DNA from: Pseudomonas sp. ICMP 561
GTDB lineage: Bacteria; Pseudomonadota; Gammaproteobacteria; Pseudomonadales; Pseudomonadaceae
Assembly: GCF_002699985.1 (NCBI RefSeq)
Contig: NZ_LKBT01000056.1
Coordinates: 186,001-250,000 of the forward strand
Length of the DNA: 64,000 bases
Direction: 5' to 3'
Of the stretch, positions 1 to 7,827 are shown in pieces (within the stretch, counting starts at the first letter, position 1; the number at the start of each line of letters is the position of its first letter). The notes under the pieces are model-generated. The model made no database searches, was not told the origin of the DNA, and saw only the letters and a program-made list of their open reading frames with translations. Position numbers and translations under genes: made by a program.

Positions 1-206
1 CCCAGGCGCTGGCAGTGCTCATCGGTCAGCGTCAGGCAGATCAGGCCGCGTGCCTCGCGGGCCATGAAGCTGATGGCCTGAGCGTCGCAGCAGTCGGCCG
101 CCAACAACAGGTCACCTTCGTTCTCGCGGTCTTCGTCATCCACCAGCAGGACCATCTTGCCTTGGCGATAATCCTCGATGATTTCTTCGATGCTGTTGAA
201 CGGCAT
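1..206 (-). CDS. ribB: 3,4-dihydroxy-2-butanone 4-phosphate synthase, N-terminal part (cut by window edge)
   Basis: The reverse strand reads MPFNSIEEIIEDYRQGKMVL, then an LVDDEDRENEGDLL stretch and a FMAREARGLICL stretch. These are the substrate and metal-binding signatures of RibB, which converts ribulose 5-phosphate into the four-carbon riboflavin precursor in the cytoplasm. Only the first 68 or so residues are in the window, so it cannot be decided whether this is stand-alone RibB or a RibB-RibA fusion. The start is the ATG at 206-204, and the gene runs off the left edge. It diverges from the DUF1330 gene at 300. Confidence 0.9.
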   Translation of the reverse strand, partial: MPFNSIEEIIEDYRQGKMVLLVDDEDRENEGDLLLAADCCDAQAISFMAREARGLICLTLTDEHCQRL

Positions 207-240
207 ACCTGACTCCTGCTGTCATGAGTTGATTGACTTT

Positions 241-250
241 TGGTATACCA
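241..250. promoter_or_regulatory. Palindromic operator TGGTATACCA, copy 1 (GntR/FCD type)
   Basis: This perfect 10-bp palindrome lies 49 bp upstream of the DUF1330 gene and immediately after a -35-like TTGACT (233-238). It fits the yGTnnACr core bound by many GntR/FCD regulators. The same 10-mer occurs at 6000-6009, upstream of the DUF1185 operon, and the GntR gene lies between the two. Assignment to that regulator is inference from position and motif. Confidence 0.6.
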
Positions 251-299
251 TAAGACAGTTTGTCCGGGTAAAGAACAGATATTTTTCAGGAGGGTTCGG

Positions 300-587
300 A
301 TGAAGGCTTACTGGATTGCGCAAGTCGATGTGAATGATCCACAGCAATACACCCAGTACACACAGCGCGGTCCGGCGGCATTCAAGCTTTACGGCGGGAG
401 ATTCCTCGCGCGGGGAGGTCGCTCTGAGGCGGTAGAAGGCAAAGCCACACCGCAACGCACCGTGATCATCGAATTCGACTCCTACGATCAAGCCGTCGCT
501 TGCTACAACAGCCCTGAATATCAGGACGCGATGAGCTACCGCGCGGGTGCTGCGAGGGCGGAGATTGTGATCGTGGAAGGGATTTAA
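300..587 (+). CDS. DUF1330 family protein
   Basis: A 95-residue protein with the small ferredoxin-like alpha/beta fold pattern of DUF1330: an N-terminal MKAYWIAQVDV strand, then YTQRGPAAFKLYGGRFLARGG, and a C-terminal SPEYQDAMSYRAGAA segment. The family has no settled biochemical role; members often sit in catabolic operons. A strong ribosome-binding site, AGGAGGG (288-294), fixes the ATG at 300 rather than upstream codons. The operator-like palindrome at 241-250 lies in its promoter and is shared with the DUF1185 operon, so both probably answer to the GntR regulator at 1505-2257 (inference). Confidence 0.85.
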   Translation: MKAYWIAQVDVNDPQQYTQYTQRGPAAFKLYGGRFLARGGRSEAVEGKATPQRTVIIEFDSYDQAVACYNSPEYQDAMSYRAGAARAEIVIVEGI

Positions 588-680
588 GGTTTAGAAGCGC
601 GCGGTATATAAAGCTCTGAGGGGCCTGATTTATTCGGGAAATGCACGGCCTGCGGATGTAATGGCGTCTTCGCGGGATCC

Positions 681-772
681 GTTGGAGCGAGGCTTGCCCG
701 CGAATTTATAACGATAACGCGGAGTGCCTGATCTGCCGAGTCGGCTGGTTCGCGGGCAAGCCTCGCTCCAAC
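681..772. repeat. REP-like inverted pair (GTTGGAGCGAGGCTTGCCCG type)
   Basis: Two facing copies of a 23-nt palindrome-rich unit (681-703 and 750-772) are separated by about 46 nt and can fold into a long cruciform. Near-identical pairs occur at 28618-28706, 57748-57836 and, more divergent, 61183-61270. They lie in the 352-bp gap between the DUF1330 and Nudix genes, which otherwise holds only a single half-unit at 865-888. Confidence 0.8.
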
Positions 773-864
773 ATACAACCCATTCATTCAGTGATTTATA
801 TTTTTTTGACGAGAGCGTCACCGGTGTCCATGACCCCGCGCTGGCTCGCAGCAAAAACGGGATC

Positions 865-888
865 TGTAGGAGTGAGCTTGCTCGCGAT
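865..888. repeat. Single REP-like half-unit (TGTAGGAGTGAGCTTGCTCG type)
   Basis: One copy of the unit that occurs as an inverted pair at 6806-6894. No facing partner is visible before the end of the Nudix gene at 940. Confidence 0.7.
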
Positions 889-939
889 TCGGTCTGTCAG
901 CCGATGAAGATGTCGCCTGTCCTGACGCCATCGCAAGCT

Positions 940-1503
940 TCAACGAATGAAATGCACCTTGCCGGTGTCATCGTTACCGACATAGATCCCGTACGAACCG
1001 GTCCGGCGTTCTTCGATGTAGCGTTCGAGTATTTGCCGTATTGCCGGGTAGTAGATGCTGTCCCAGGGAATGTCTTCGGGGGCGAAGAATTTGTAGTCGA
1101 GGGTTTCCGGGCCAAACTGGCCGGTGATTTCCAGCGCCAGGGCGCGGAATACGATGTACACCTCGCTGATCGCCGGGACGCTGAAGATGGAGTAGGGCGA
1201 GAGGATTTCAGCCCTGACGCCGCTTTCTTCCCAGACTTCGCGCAAAGCCGCTTGCTCGGTGGTTTCGCCGCTTTCCATGAAGCCTGCGGGCAGGGTCCAG
1301 GTTCCAGGCCGGGGCGGAATCGCGCGTTGGCACAACAGGTATTTACCGTCCTGCTCAATGATGCAGCCGGCAATAATCTTCGGATTCACGTAGTGAATGT
1401 AGTTGCAGCCGCCGCACATCAATCGCTGATGAGTATCGCCCGCTGGCACGCGCTGAACGAGGTCAGCGCTGCCACAGTGCGGGCAAAAGCGCGGGGCGGG
1501 CAT
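940..1503 (-). CDS. Nudix hydrolase with zinc ribbon
   Basis: A 187-residue protein. An N-terminal zinc ribbon (C7, C10, C30, C33) precedes a Nudix domain whose box (residues 74-96) matches GX5EX7REUXEEXGU exactly. Zinc-ribbon Nudix proteins hydrolyse nucleoside-diphosphate compounds such as NADH or ADP-ribose; the precise substrate cannot be read from sequence. The gene follows the GntR regulator gene with a 1-nt gap, so the two are very likely co-transcribed. A function in cleaning up a damaged nucleotide cofactor would fit the redox genes of this cluster, but that is inference. Confidence 0.85.
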   Translation of the reverse strand: MPAPRFCPHCGSADLVQRVPAGDTHQRLMCGGCNYIHYVNPKIIAGCIIEQDGKYLLCQRAIPPRPGTWTLPAGFMESGETTEQAALREVWEESGVRAEILSPYSIFSVPAISEVYIVFRALALEITGQFGPETLDYKFFAPEDIPWDSIYYPAIRQILERYIEERRTGSYGIYVGNDDTGKVHFIR

Positions 1504-1504
1504 G

Positions 1505-2257
1505 TCAGTGGCCTATACGCGGTTCTTTCAGGGCCACAGGGGCGAACAACTCGCGTACCTTGCTGCCGTCATTCTGTTTGGACTTGAGGTAATCCAGCGC
1601 GACTTTTGCGGCGCTGCGCACATGGTCCACCGAAGCCTGATGAGCTGCCAGCGGGTCGCCGCTCTTGATCGCTTCGACGATACGTTCCATCTCTTCATTA
1701 CTGGCGCTGCGTCGGTTTTCCTGCGAAACCGACGTGGCGCGCAGATAACTGATACGCGCCTGCAACTGCCGCAACTGGGTAGCCGCGACGTGGTTGCCCG
1801 AACCTTCAAGCAGTACGTCATAAAAGCTTTGCACTGAATCCAGCACTTGTTGCAGTTCGCCTTCCTTGAGGACCTTGCGGTTTTCCTCAAGGGCTTTTTC
1901 CAGCGCGCGAATATTCTTGGCCTTGGCCCGCAAGGTGAACAACTGAACGATCATGCCTTCGAGCACGCAGCGCAGTTCGTAGATATCACACGCGTCTTCC
2001 AGGGTAATGATCGCAACGCGTGGGCCCTTGGCGTCGGCGAATTCCACTAGCCCTTCGGACTCAAGATGACGCAGGGCTTCGCGGACCGATGTACGACTCA
2101 CTCCGAGGCGTTCACACAGATCACGTTCCACCAGGCGATCACCCGGTAGCAGCTGAAAATTCATGATGGCGCTGCGCAATTTATCCAGCACGATTTCGCG
2201 TAGGGTAATGGGATTGCGATTGACCTTGAAGGAGTCGTCGATTGGCAGGCGTTTCAT
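1505..2257 (-). CDS. GntR family transcriptional regulator (FCD subfamily)
   Basis: A 250-residue regulator. The N-terminal winged helix-turn-helix (about residues 18-80) contains LPGDRLVERDLCERLGVSRT and SVREALRHLESEGLV. The C-terminal all-helical FCD ligand domain includes DIYELRCVLEG and a final HQASVDHVRSAA helix. The usual FH of the FCD metal site reads FY here. The ATG at 2257 is preferred to an in-frame start about 74 codons upstream because the GntR fold begins right after it. Candidate operators are TGGTATACCA at 241 and 6000 and an autoregulatory palindrome at 2311-2326. It is flanked by the catabolic genes it probably controls; the effector is unknown. Confidence 0.88.
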   Translation of the reverse strand: MKRLPIDDSFKVNRNPITLREIVLDKLRSAIMNFQLLPGDRLVERDLCERLGVSRTSVREALRHLESEGLVEFADAKGPRVAIITLEDACDIYELRCVLEGMIVQLFTLRAKAKNIRALEKALEENRKVLKEGELQQVLDSVQSFYDVLLEGSGNHVAATQLRQLQARISYLRATSVSQENRRSASNEEMERIVEAIKSGDPLAAHQASVDHVRSAAKVALDYLKSKQNDGSKVRELFAPVALKEPRIGH

Positions 2258-2310
2258 GGGTTTGACTCTGGATGTGACAGTTGACTGAAAATATGCACGA
2301 TCAGTGTTGT

Positions 2311-2326
2311 ATACGGCATGCCGTAT
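2311..2326. promoter_or_regulatory. 16-bp perfect palindrome in the GntR gene promoter
   Basis: ATACGGCATGCCGTAT is a perfect palindrome 54 bp upstream of the GntR gene start. It overlaps a GTATAC core (2309-2314) resembling the TGGTATACCA operators. It may be an autoregulatory site; no direct proof. Confidence 0.45.
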
Positions 2327-2456
2327 GCCGTGGTGCGCATTGCGTGTATTTGCGCACGCCAGGCTGTGTTGCGCAAGCTTCCGGGATGACCGGTGCAAAA
2401 CGCAGCGAAGTTTATCATGGGGCGTTTGCCCCGCAATGAAGCGGGGCTGCTGCAGA

Positions 2457-2942
2457 TCAGACCATATCCGGCAGGGCACCCAGTTTGCCCCGGTAATAGA
2501 CCATCGGCACCACAGGCTGCTCTGGCAGGATCAGATTCTTCACCGCACCGACGATGATTGCGTGATCACCGCCGTCGTACTCGCGCCACAGCTCGCACTC
2601 GATAATGGCAGTAGCATTGTTCAGCAACGGATTGCCCAGTTCGCTCAAGTGCCACTCGATACCTGCCGCTTTGTCTTTGCCTTTGCCTGCAAACGCATAG
2701 GCTTCGGCCTTCTGCCCGGCGGCCAGCAAGTGAATGGCGAAGCGCTTGCTGTCGCGCAGGACCGGGTAGGTGTCCGATTCGTAATTGGGGCAGAACAGCA
2801 CCAGCGCCGGATCGATAGACAACGCGCTAAAAGCGCTGGCGGTAATGCCGACGATTCCGCCTTGCGCATCCAGGGTGGTAACCACTGTGACGCCTGACGG
2901 AAAGGAGCCCATGACTTCTTTGTATATGCTGGGTTCGATCAT
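2457..2942 (-). CDS. Flavin reductase family protein (short-chain, FMN-binding)
   Basis: A 161-residue FMN-binding split-barrel protein: FPSGVTVVTT, GITASAFSALSIDPALVLFC and a C-terminal PMVYYRGKLGAL, typical of short flavin reductases that supply reduced flavin to two-component monooxygenases. The ATG at 2942 gives the family length; an upstream TTG start at 2990 would add 16 poorly conserved residues. It is 76 nt downstream of the aldehyde dehydrogenase gene and in the same direction. Unlike RutF (8316-8843), it has no flavin-dependent monooxygenase beside it. The partner enzyme must be elsewhere or be RutA. Confidence 0.88.
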   Translation of the reverse strand: MIEPSIYKEVMGSFPSGVTVVTTLDAQGGIVGITASAFSALSIDPALVLFCPNYESDTYPVLRDSKRFAIHLLAAGQKAEAYAFAGKGKDKAAGIEWHLSELGNPLLNNATAIIECELWREYDGGDHAIIVGAVKNLILPEQPVVPMVYYRGKLGALPDMV

Positions 2943-3018
2943 GTGAGGGACTCTCTTTTTTGGGCTTGTTGGGTTCGGGTGGCTAATCAATCAAGATGTA
3001 CGAGCGGGTGACTAAAGA

Positions 3019-4500
3019 TCAGCGCATGACAAACGGATCAGGCATCGGTGCTTGCGACAGGTTGATCCAGACAGTCTTGAGTTCGGTGTAGGCCAGCACC
3101 GAATCGATGCCGCTCTCACGGCCATAGCCGCTGTTTTTGAAACCACCAATGGGTGCCATGGCGGAGACTGCGCGGTAGGTATTGACCCAGATGATACCCG
3201 AACGTACATCCCGGGCCAGACGATGGGCGCGGCCCAGGTCTTTGGTCCAGATACCTGCTGCCAGGCCAAACTGCGAGTCGTTGGCGATGGCCAATGCTTC
3301 GGCTTCGTCCTTGAAACGGATCACTGAAGCGACCGGACCAAAGACTTCTTCCTGCATGATTTTCATCGAGTTGCGGTCACACTCGAACAAGGTGGGCTCG
3401 TAGTACCAGCCGTCGCTGTCCATCTGCGGGCGCTTGCCGCCAGTGCGCAACTTTGCGCCCTCTGCCAAGGCGTCGGCGACCAGACCTTCAACCACTGCCA
3501 GTTGCTGTGCCGTGGCCATGGGGCCCATTTCACTGGCATCGTCCTGAGGGTTGCCGATGCGAATACGCTTGGCGCGCTCGCTGAGTCGCTCAACAAACTC
3601 GTCGTAGATTTCGTCCTGCACCAACAGCCTTGAACCGGACACACAGCTTTGCCCGGACGCAGCGAAGATCCCGGCGATCGCGCCATTAATGGCACTGTCC
3701 AGGTCGGCGTCGGCAAAAATAATGTTCGGTGATTTGCCGCCCAGTTCCAGCGACAGCTTTGCGAAGTTTTCAGCACTGCTGCGCACCACATGCCGGGCAG
3801 TCGCTGCGCCACCGGTGAAAGCAATCTTGCGCACCAGCGGGTGGCGGGTCAGCGCGGCACCGGTGCTTGGGCCGTAACCGGTGACAACGTTCACCACGCC
3901 CGGCGGGATGCCGGCTTCGAGGGCCAGGCGGGCCAGTTCCAGCACCGTTGCCGAGGCGTGTTCCGATGGTTTGAGCACAATCGTGTTGCCTGCGGCCAGG
4001 GCCGGGGCGAGTTTGATGGCAGTCAAATACAGCGGACTGTTCCAGGGAATGATTCCGGCGACCACGCCCATGGGTTCGTGAACGGTGTAGGCAAACAGAT
4101 CCGGCTTGTCCAGCGGCAGGGTGCCGCCTTCCAGTTTGTCGGCCAGCCCGGCGGTGTAGTGGAAAAACTCTGGCAGATAACTCACCTGACCCCGGGTTTC
4201 GCGGATCAGCTTGCCGTTATCCCGGCTTTCCAGCTGCGCCAGTTGTTCCTTGTTTTCAGCGATCAGGTCGCCCAGACGGCGCAGTAACTTCCCTCGTGCG
4301 GTGGCGGTCAACTTGCGCCAGGCCGGATTCTCGAAGGCTTTCTGTGCGGCCTGAACCGCACGGTCTACATCGCTTTCGTCGGCGTCGGGCAATTCGGCCC
4401 AGGCTTCGGCCAGCGCCGGGTTCAGGCTTTGGAAGGTCTTGCCGGAAAAGGCGTCGACCCATTGCCCGTCGATGCACATCTGAAAGCGAGTGAGCGTCAT
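3019..4500 (-). CDS. NAD(P)-dependent aldehyde dehydrogenase
   Basis: A 493-residue class I/II-type aldehyde dehydrogenase. The catalytic set is complete: N154 in PWNSP, E252 in LELGGKSPN and C286 in ASGQSCVSG, with the FTGG nucleotide-binding segment near 228-231 and the EEVFGPV motif. It oxidises an aldehyde to a carboxylate; the substrate is unknown. It overlaps the upstream alpha/beta hydrolase gene by 4 nt, so translation is coupled. With the hydrolase and DUF1185 it looks like a lower catabolic pathway under the TGGTATACCA operator at 6000. Confidence 0.92.
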   Translation of the reverse strand: MTLTRFQMCIDGQWVDAFSGKTFQSLNPALAEAWAELPDADESDVDRAVQAAQKAFENPAWRKLTATARGKLLRRLGDLIAENKEQLAQLESRDNGKLIRETRGQVSYLPEFFHYTAGLADKLEGGTLPLDKPDLFAYTVHEPMGVVAGIIPWNSPLYLTAIKLAPALAAGNTIVLKPSEHASATVLELARLALEAGIPPGVVNVVTGYGPSTGAALTRHPLVRKIAFTGGAATARHVVRSSAENFAKLSLELGGKSPNIIFADADLDSAINGAIAGIFAASGQSCVSGSRLLVQDEIYDEFVERLSERAKRIRIGNPQDDASEMGPMATAQQLAVVEGLVADALAEGAKLRTGGKRPQMDSDGWYYEPTLFECDRNSMKIMQEEVFGPVASVIRFKDEAEALAIANDSQFGLAAGIWTKDLGRAHRLARDVRSGIIWVNTYRAVSAMAPIGGFKNSGYGRESGIDSVLAYTELKTVWINLSQAPMPDPFVMR

Positions 4501-5330
4501 GCAACGATCCCCTTTGCCTGATTGTGTTGAGCCTCGGCCTTGCGCAGGAAATCCAGCAAAACCTGATTGACGAGCCGTGGCGACTCGACCGGCATCATAT
4601 GTCGTTGTTCAGCGAGTATCGCAACCTCGGCACCGGGAATGCGCGAGGCCAGCTGGCGAGCCATCTCCGGCGTCGAGCCAGGGTCCAGTTCGCCGGTGGC
4701 GATCAGTGTCGGCGCGGTGATCTTGCCCAGATCGTCTGCCCGGTACATGTCCTGCGTGGCAAACAGCGTGTAAGTGGTCAGGTAACCCTGCGGGTCGTTC
4801 TCGGCGAGTATCGTGCGGATGGCCGCGATCTGCGCCGGGTTGGCGGCCTGGTATTCCCGGCTGAACCAGCGCGAGAGTGCTTCGGCGGCGTTGGCATCCG
4901 GTCCATGTTCAGCCGCCTGAGCGGTACGCGCGATGACCCCGGCGCGCTGCTCGGCACTGCGGTTGAATACGCTGTTGAGGACGACCATGCCCGATAAGTG
5001 CTGCGGGAAGTGCAGGGCAAATGCGCGCGCCACCAGCCCACCCATGGAAAAGCCGATCACTGTGGCTTGCGGCAGACCCAGATGCTCCAGCAACTCAAGC
5101 AACTGCTCGGCATAGCCCAGCAGCCCGGTATCAGCAGCGGGACGCGGGCTGGCACCGTGGCCGAGCATGTCATAGGCAATCACTCGATAGTGAGGCATCA
5201 GCCCCACGACCTGGCCGCCCCACATTTCTTTATTCAGACCCACACCGTGGATCAACACCACGGGATGGCCTTCGCCGGTGGCCAGATAACTGGTCCCGGC
5301 CGGGGTGCGTTCAGCAGTAAGCCGAATCAT
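4497..5330 (-). CDS. Alpha/beta hydrolase
   Basis: A 277-residue alpha/beta hydrolase with an oxyanion-hole HGVG (29-32), the nucleophile S95 in GFSMGG, an acidic residue in TGELDPGS and the catalytic H in EQRHMMP. It resembles 3-oxoadipate enol-lactonase and RutD-type enzymes in length and motif, so an ester, lactone or carbon-carbon bond hydrolase acting before the aldehyde dehydrogenase is plausible. It is 33 nt downstream of the DUF1185 gene and overlaps the aldehyde dehydrogenase gene. Substrate not identifiable. Confidence 0.88.
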   Translation of the reverse strand: MIRLTAERTPAGTSYLATGEGHPVVLIHGVGLNKEMWGGQVVGLMPHYRVIAYDMLGHGASPRPAADTGLLGYAEQLLELLEHLGLPQATVIGFSMGGLVARAFALHFPQHLSGMVVLNSVFNRSAEQRAGVIARTAQAAEHGPDANAAEALSRWFSREYQAANPAQIAAIRTILAENDPQGYLTTYTLFATQDMYRADDLGKITAPTLIATGELDPGSTPEMARQLASRIPGAEVAILAEQRHMMPVESPRLVNQVLLDFLRKAEAQHNQAKGIVA

Positions 5331-5363
5331 GGAGCGCTCCTGGCCTGTGCTTGATACGGAGGG

Positions 5364-5957
5364 TTACTGCTGAGCCTTTTCGGCAGCCAGCTGTTCCAGA
5401 TCGATGTAGCGGTTGCCAATGCGCGGATGCAGACGCCCACCATCGGCAGCGCCCAGCACAACGACGATTTCGTCGGCACGAGGCGCATCTTCGATCTTCA
5501 TTTCCAGGGTGATGTAGTGCGAACGCAGGCCTTCATCGTCCTTGTGCATCATCGGGATCTGAATCGAAGTACCAGGTCCGCCGCGCTTGTTGGTGAAGCT
5601 CAGGTAGCTTTTGGCTTTGACCGCTTCGCGATAGTGGTTGCCGAAGCGCAAGGTGTGGATCACTGCGGAGGCATGTTCGATTTCACCGTCAGCGCCAATG
5701 ACTGCGGCTTTGCCGTAAGCCTCGATTTTGTCAGCACCGCCAATCGCATCTGTCAGACGCTTGACCATCAATTCGCCCAGCGCCGAGCAGTGCTCGCGGA
5801 TTTCCGGGTTCAGGTCTTCAACGAAACCACGACCCAGCCAGGGGTTTTTGATCACTACTGCCAGACCCACCATGGTCACCGGCTTGTCGCTGGCTTTACC
5901 GCCTTCGATCAGGGTCTCTTCGGAATAGCAGACGATTTTGCGAATTTCGAAACTCAT
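5364..5957 (-). CDS. DUF1185 (AA_synth, PF06684) family protein
   Basis: A 197-residue protein with the DUF1185 signatures YSEETLIEGG, VIKNPWLGRGFVEDL and GKAAVIGADGEIEHASA, and a C-terminal EIVVVLGAADGGRLHPRIG. The family is labelled amino-acid synthesis from old genetic context and is described as having a chorismate-mutase-like fold, but its reaction is not established. The start is the ATG at 5957, with a GGGAG ribosome-binding site. It heads an operon of DUF1185, hydrolase, aldehyde dehydrogenase and probably flavin reductase. The operator TGGTATACCA is 43 nt upstream. Confidence 0.87.
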   Translation of the reverse strand: MSFEIRKIVCYSEETLIEGGKASDKPVTMVGLAVVIKNPWLGRGFVEDLNPEIREHCSALGELMVKRLTDAIGGADKIEAYGKAAVIGADGEIEHASAVIHTLRFGNHYREAVKAKSYLSFTNKRGGPGTSIQIPMMHKDDEGLRSHYITLEMKIEDAPRADEIVVVLGAADGGRLHPRIGNRYIDLEQLAAEKAQQ

Positions 5958-5999
5958 GGATGGACTCCCGAATGGGGTGACTGAATGTATTGCGTATGA

Positions 6000-6009
6000 T
6001 GGTATACCA
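6000..6009. promoter_or_regulatory. Palindromic operator TGGTATACCA, copy 2
   Basis: Identical to the palindrome at 241-250 and here extended to 12 bp (ATGGTATACCAT, 5999-6010). It lies 43 nt upstream of the DUF1185 start and 246 nt upstream of the divergent ferritin-like gene, so it fits repression of the DUF1185 operon by the GntR regulator. Confidence 0.62.
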
Positions 6010-6254
6010 TAATATTGGTCGTGCAAATTTTTTCTGCGTCAGGTGCGCAGTGAGAGATAAAGGCTGGATCGGCTCGCCACTCGATGAGCCAACAGGTAAC
6101 GGGTATGCATTTCGTCGGCATTGCTTTCGATTCCCTGAACGGCCCACTTGGGTGCCACTCCACCTAACTGACGGTTGCGTCATTCAGGTGTTTTCGCAGC
6201 GGTTTACGTCACGGGAATTCAACGACGATTCATAACCGATCTACGAGGTGCCGC

Positions 6255-6764
6255 ATGGCCAAGACAAACACCAGAACGACTGTTGCCGACCTGTTCATTC
6301 ATGAGCTGTCCGACGTTTACAGCGCCGAAAAACAGATAACCAAAGCCTTACCCCGTCTGGCGCGGGCTTCTACCAATCCGTTGCTCAAGGAAGCGTTTGA
6401 GGCGCATCTTGAAGAAACCTATGGGCAGATCGAACGAATCGATCAGTTGGTGGAGCAGAGCGAACTCAAGCTCAAACGCATGAAATGCGCAGCCATGGAA
6501 GGGTTGGTCGAGGAAAGCAAGGAGCTGCTGGAGGAGATCGAGAAAGGCGAGGTGCTGGATGCGGCATTGATTGGTGCCTGCCAGAAGGTCGAGCACTACG
6601 AAATCGCTGCTTACGGCACGTTGATTGCCATGGCGAAACAACTGGGCATGAAAGACGCTGCCAAGCTATTGGGCGAGACGCTGACAGAGGAAAAGTCTGC
6701 GGATGAAAAGCTGTCGGCCATTGCCGAGCAGGGCGGGAATCAGGCGGCGACGATAGCGTCTTAG
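6255..6764 (+). CDS. Ferritin-like DUF892 protein (YciE/YciF family)
   Basis: A 169-residue helical protein with the DUF892 pattern: ADLFIHELSDVYSAEKQITKA, EAFEAHLEETYGQIERI and CQKVEHYEIAAYGTL, which supply the Glu/His ligands of a ferritin-like di-iron site. Family members are stationary-phase or osmotic-stress proteins; the reaction is unknown. Start ATG 6255 with GAGGTG upstream. It is a single gene, divergent from the DUF1185 operon, and is followed by a REP pair. Confidence 0.9.
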   Translation: MAKTNTRTTVADLFIHELSDVYSAEKQITKALPRLARASTNPLLKEAFEAHLEETYGQIERIDQLVEQSELKLKRMKCAAMEGLVEESKELLEEIEKGEVLDAALIGACQKVEHYEIAAYGTLIAMAKQLGMKDAAKLLGETLTEEKSADEKLSAIAEQGGNQAATIAS

Positions 6765-6805
6765 AGCACAACGGCACGGTGTCCATGACACCGCGCCAGA
6801 TCGAC

Positions 6806-6894
6806 TGTAGGAGTGAGCTTGCTCGCGATCGCAATTGATCAGTCAAAAGAATCTCGCCTGATCAATCGCTATCGCGAGCAAGCTCACTCCTACA
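6806..6894. repeat. REP-like inverted pair (TGTAGGAGTGAGCTTGCTCG type)
   Basis: Facing units at about 6806-6830 and 6870-6894 are perfect complements over some 24 bp. They lie between the convergent ferritin-like gene and the hypothetical gene ending at 6913, where such a structure may also stop transcription. Confidence 0.8.
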
Positions 6895-6912
6895 GGGAGA
6901 GCTTTTCAAATC

Positions 6913-7605
6913 TCAGGCGATGCTGTAACCCTCAAACGCCTTGCCCTGCTGCAGCGCAGTCACAACATTCTTGCGATTGACCGGCAACTCGTTGCCTTCG
7001 TTATCGGTGAATGTTTCGTCCTGCAGGGTGGCTTCGTCGCCTTCGCCTACAAACGTGAACCCGAGGAATTCAAAGGCTTCACGGTCGACATTCAGGTTGG
7101 AGCGCGGGGTACGCAAAGGCAGGCTGACGCTTTGGCCGTCCTTGCTGATGGTGTAGACCTCGGCTTCTTTCTTGGCGCGGGCGGCCTTGCTTTTGCCTGT
7201 GCTCGGGTTGCTGATCGCCTGATGAGTCTGGTTCAGCACCTTGAGGGCAAGGCTGTAGACCAGCTCTTGAAAGGCAGGATCGTCTTTATAGCTGGACAGG
7301 ATCCGGCTGATCGGGAACTGCGTGCTCAAATCGGCCAGTGCCAGGCTGTCGGCCGCTTCGGCGTCCTTGAGGCGCTTGAGTTCGCCCATCAGTTCGTAGG
7401 CCTTGTCATCGTCATAACTGTCCTGCGCAGCACGGATCGCGGCGCGCAGCTGACGAATTTCGTCGCTTTCCTTTGCAGTCTGGAACGCATCAAGCACCAT
7501 CTCGCTGATGGTCTTGGCCTGAGGTGCGTGCTGTGAAAGACCGATAGAGTTTTCGTACTCGAGCTTGGCGGAGGTCACGGATTCAGTTGTCTGGGAATCA
7601 AGCAT
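6913..7605 (-). CDS. Conserved hypothetical protein
   Basis: A 230-residue protein that I do not recognise as a characterised family. Residues about 30-110 are rich in charged helices (KESDEIRQLRAAIRAAQDSY, ELMGELKRLKDAEAAD) and look coiled-coil-like. A short Lys/Ala-rich linker follows near 155-165. The C-terminal 65 residues (VYTISKDGQSVSLPLRTPRS onward) look like a compact beta-rich domain ending in EGYSIA. No signal peptide or membrane segment. Monocistronic, converging on a REP pair. Codon use resembles its neighbours, so it is probably native. Confidence 0.75.
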   Translation of the reverse strand: MLDSQTTESVTSAKLEYENSIGLSQHAPQAKTISEMVLDAFQTAKESDEIRQLRAAIRAAQDSYDDDKAYELMGELKRLKDAEAADSLALADLSTQFPISRILSSYKDDPAFQELVYSLALKVLNQTHQAISNPSTGKSKAARAKKEAEVYTISKDGQSVSLPLRTPRSNLNVDREAFEFLGFTFVGEGDEATLQDETFTDNEGNELPVNRKNVVTALQQGKAFEGYSIA

Positions 7606-7827
7606 TGAATTTCACTATTTCAGGTTTGAGGCGCGAAAAGTCACTGGCCTTTCGGGGCGCATAATCTAGTGGACGCGGACGACGTTGTCACGGACCAATC
7701 CCGCAGCCCTCTATTTCAAGCCTTACGGGCGCTTGATAGCAAAACGGTACAATCCCGTACTTGTTTTTTCTCTTGTGTCTGTTGATCATCTCGCCCTTGA
7801 ACCACTGACAAACAGAGAAAGCGGCAC

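Noticed and set aside
5990..6235. 81-codon frame between the DUF1185 and ferritin-like genes
   Set aside because: It begins within the operator region and has no ribosome-binding site; the translation has no recognisable domain.
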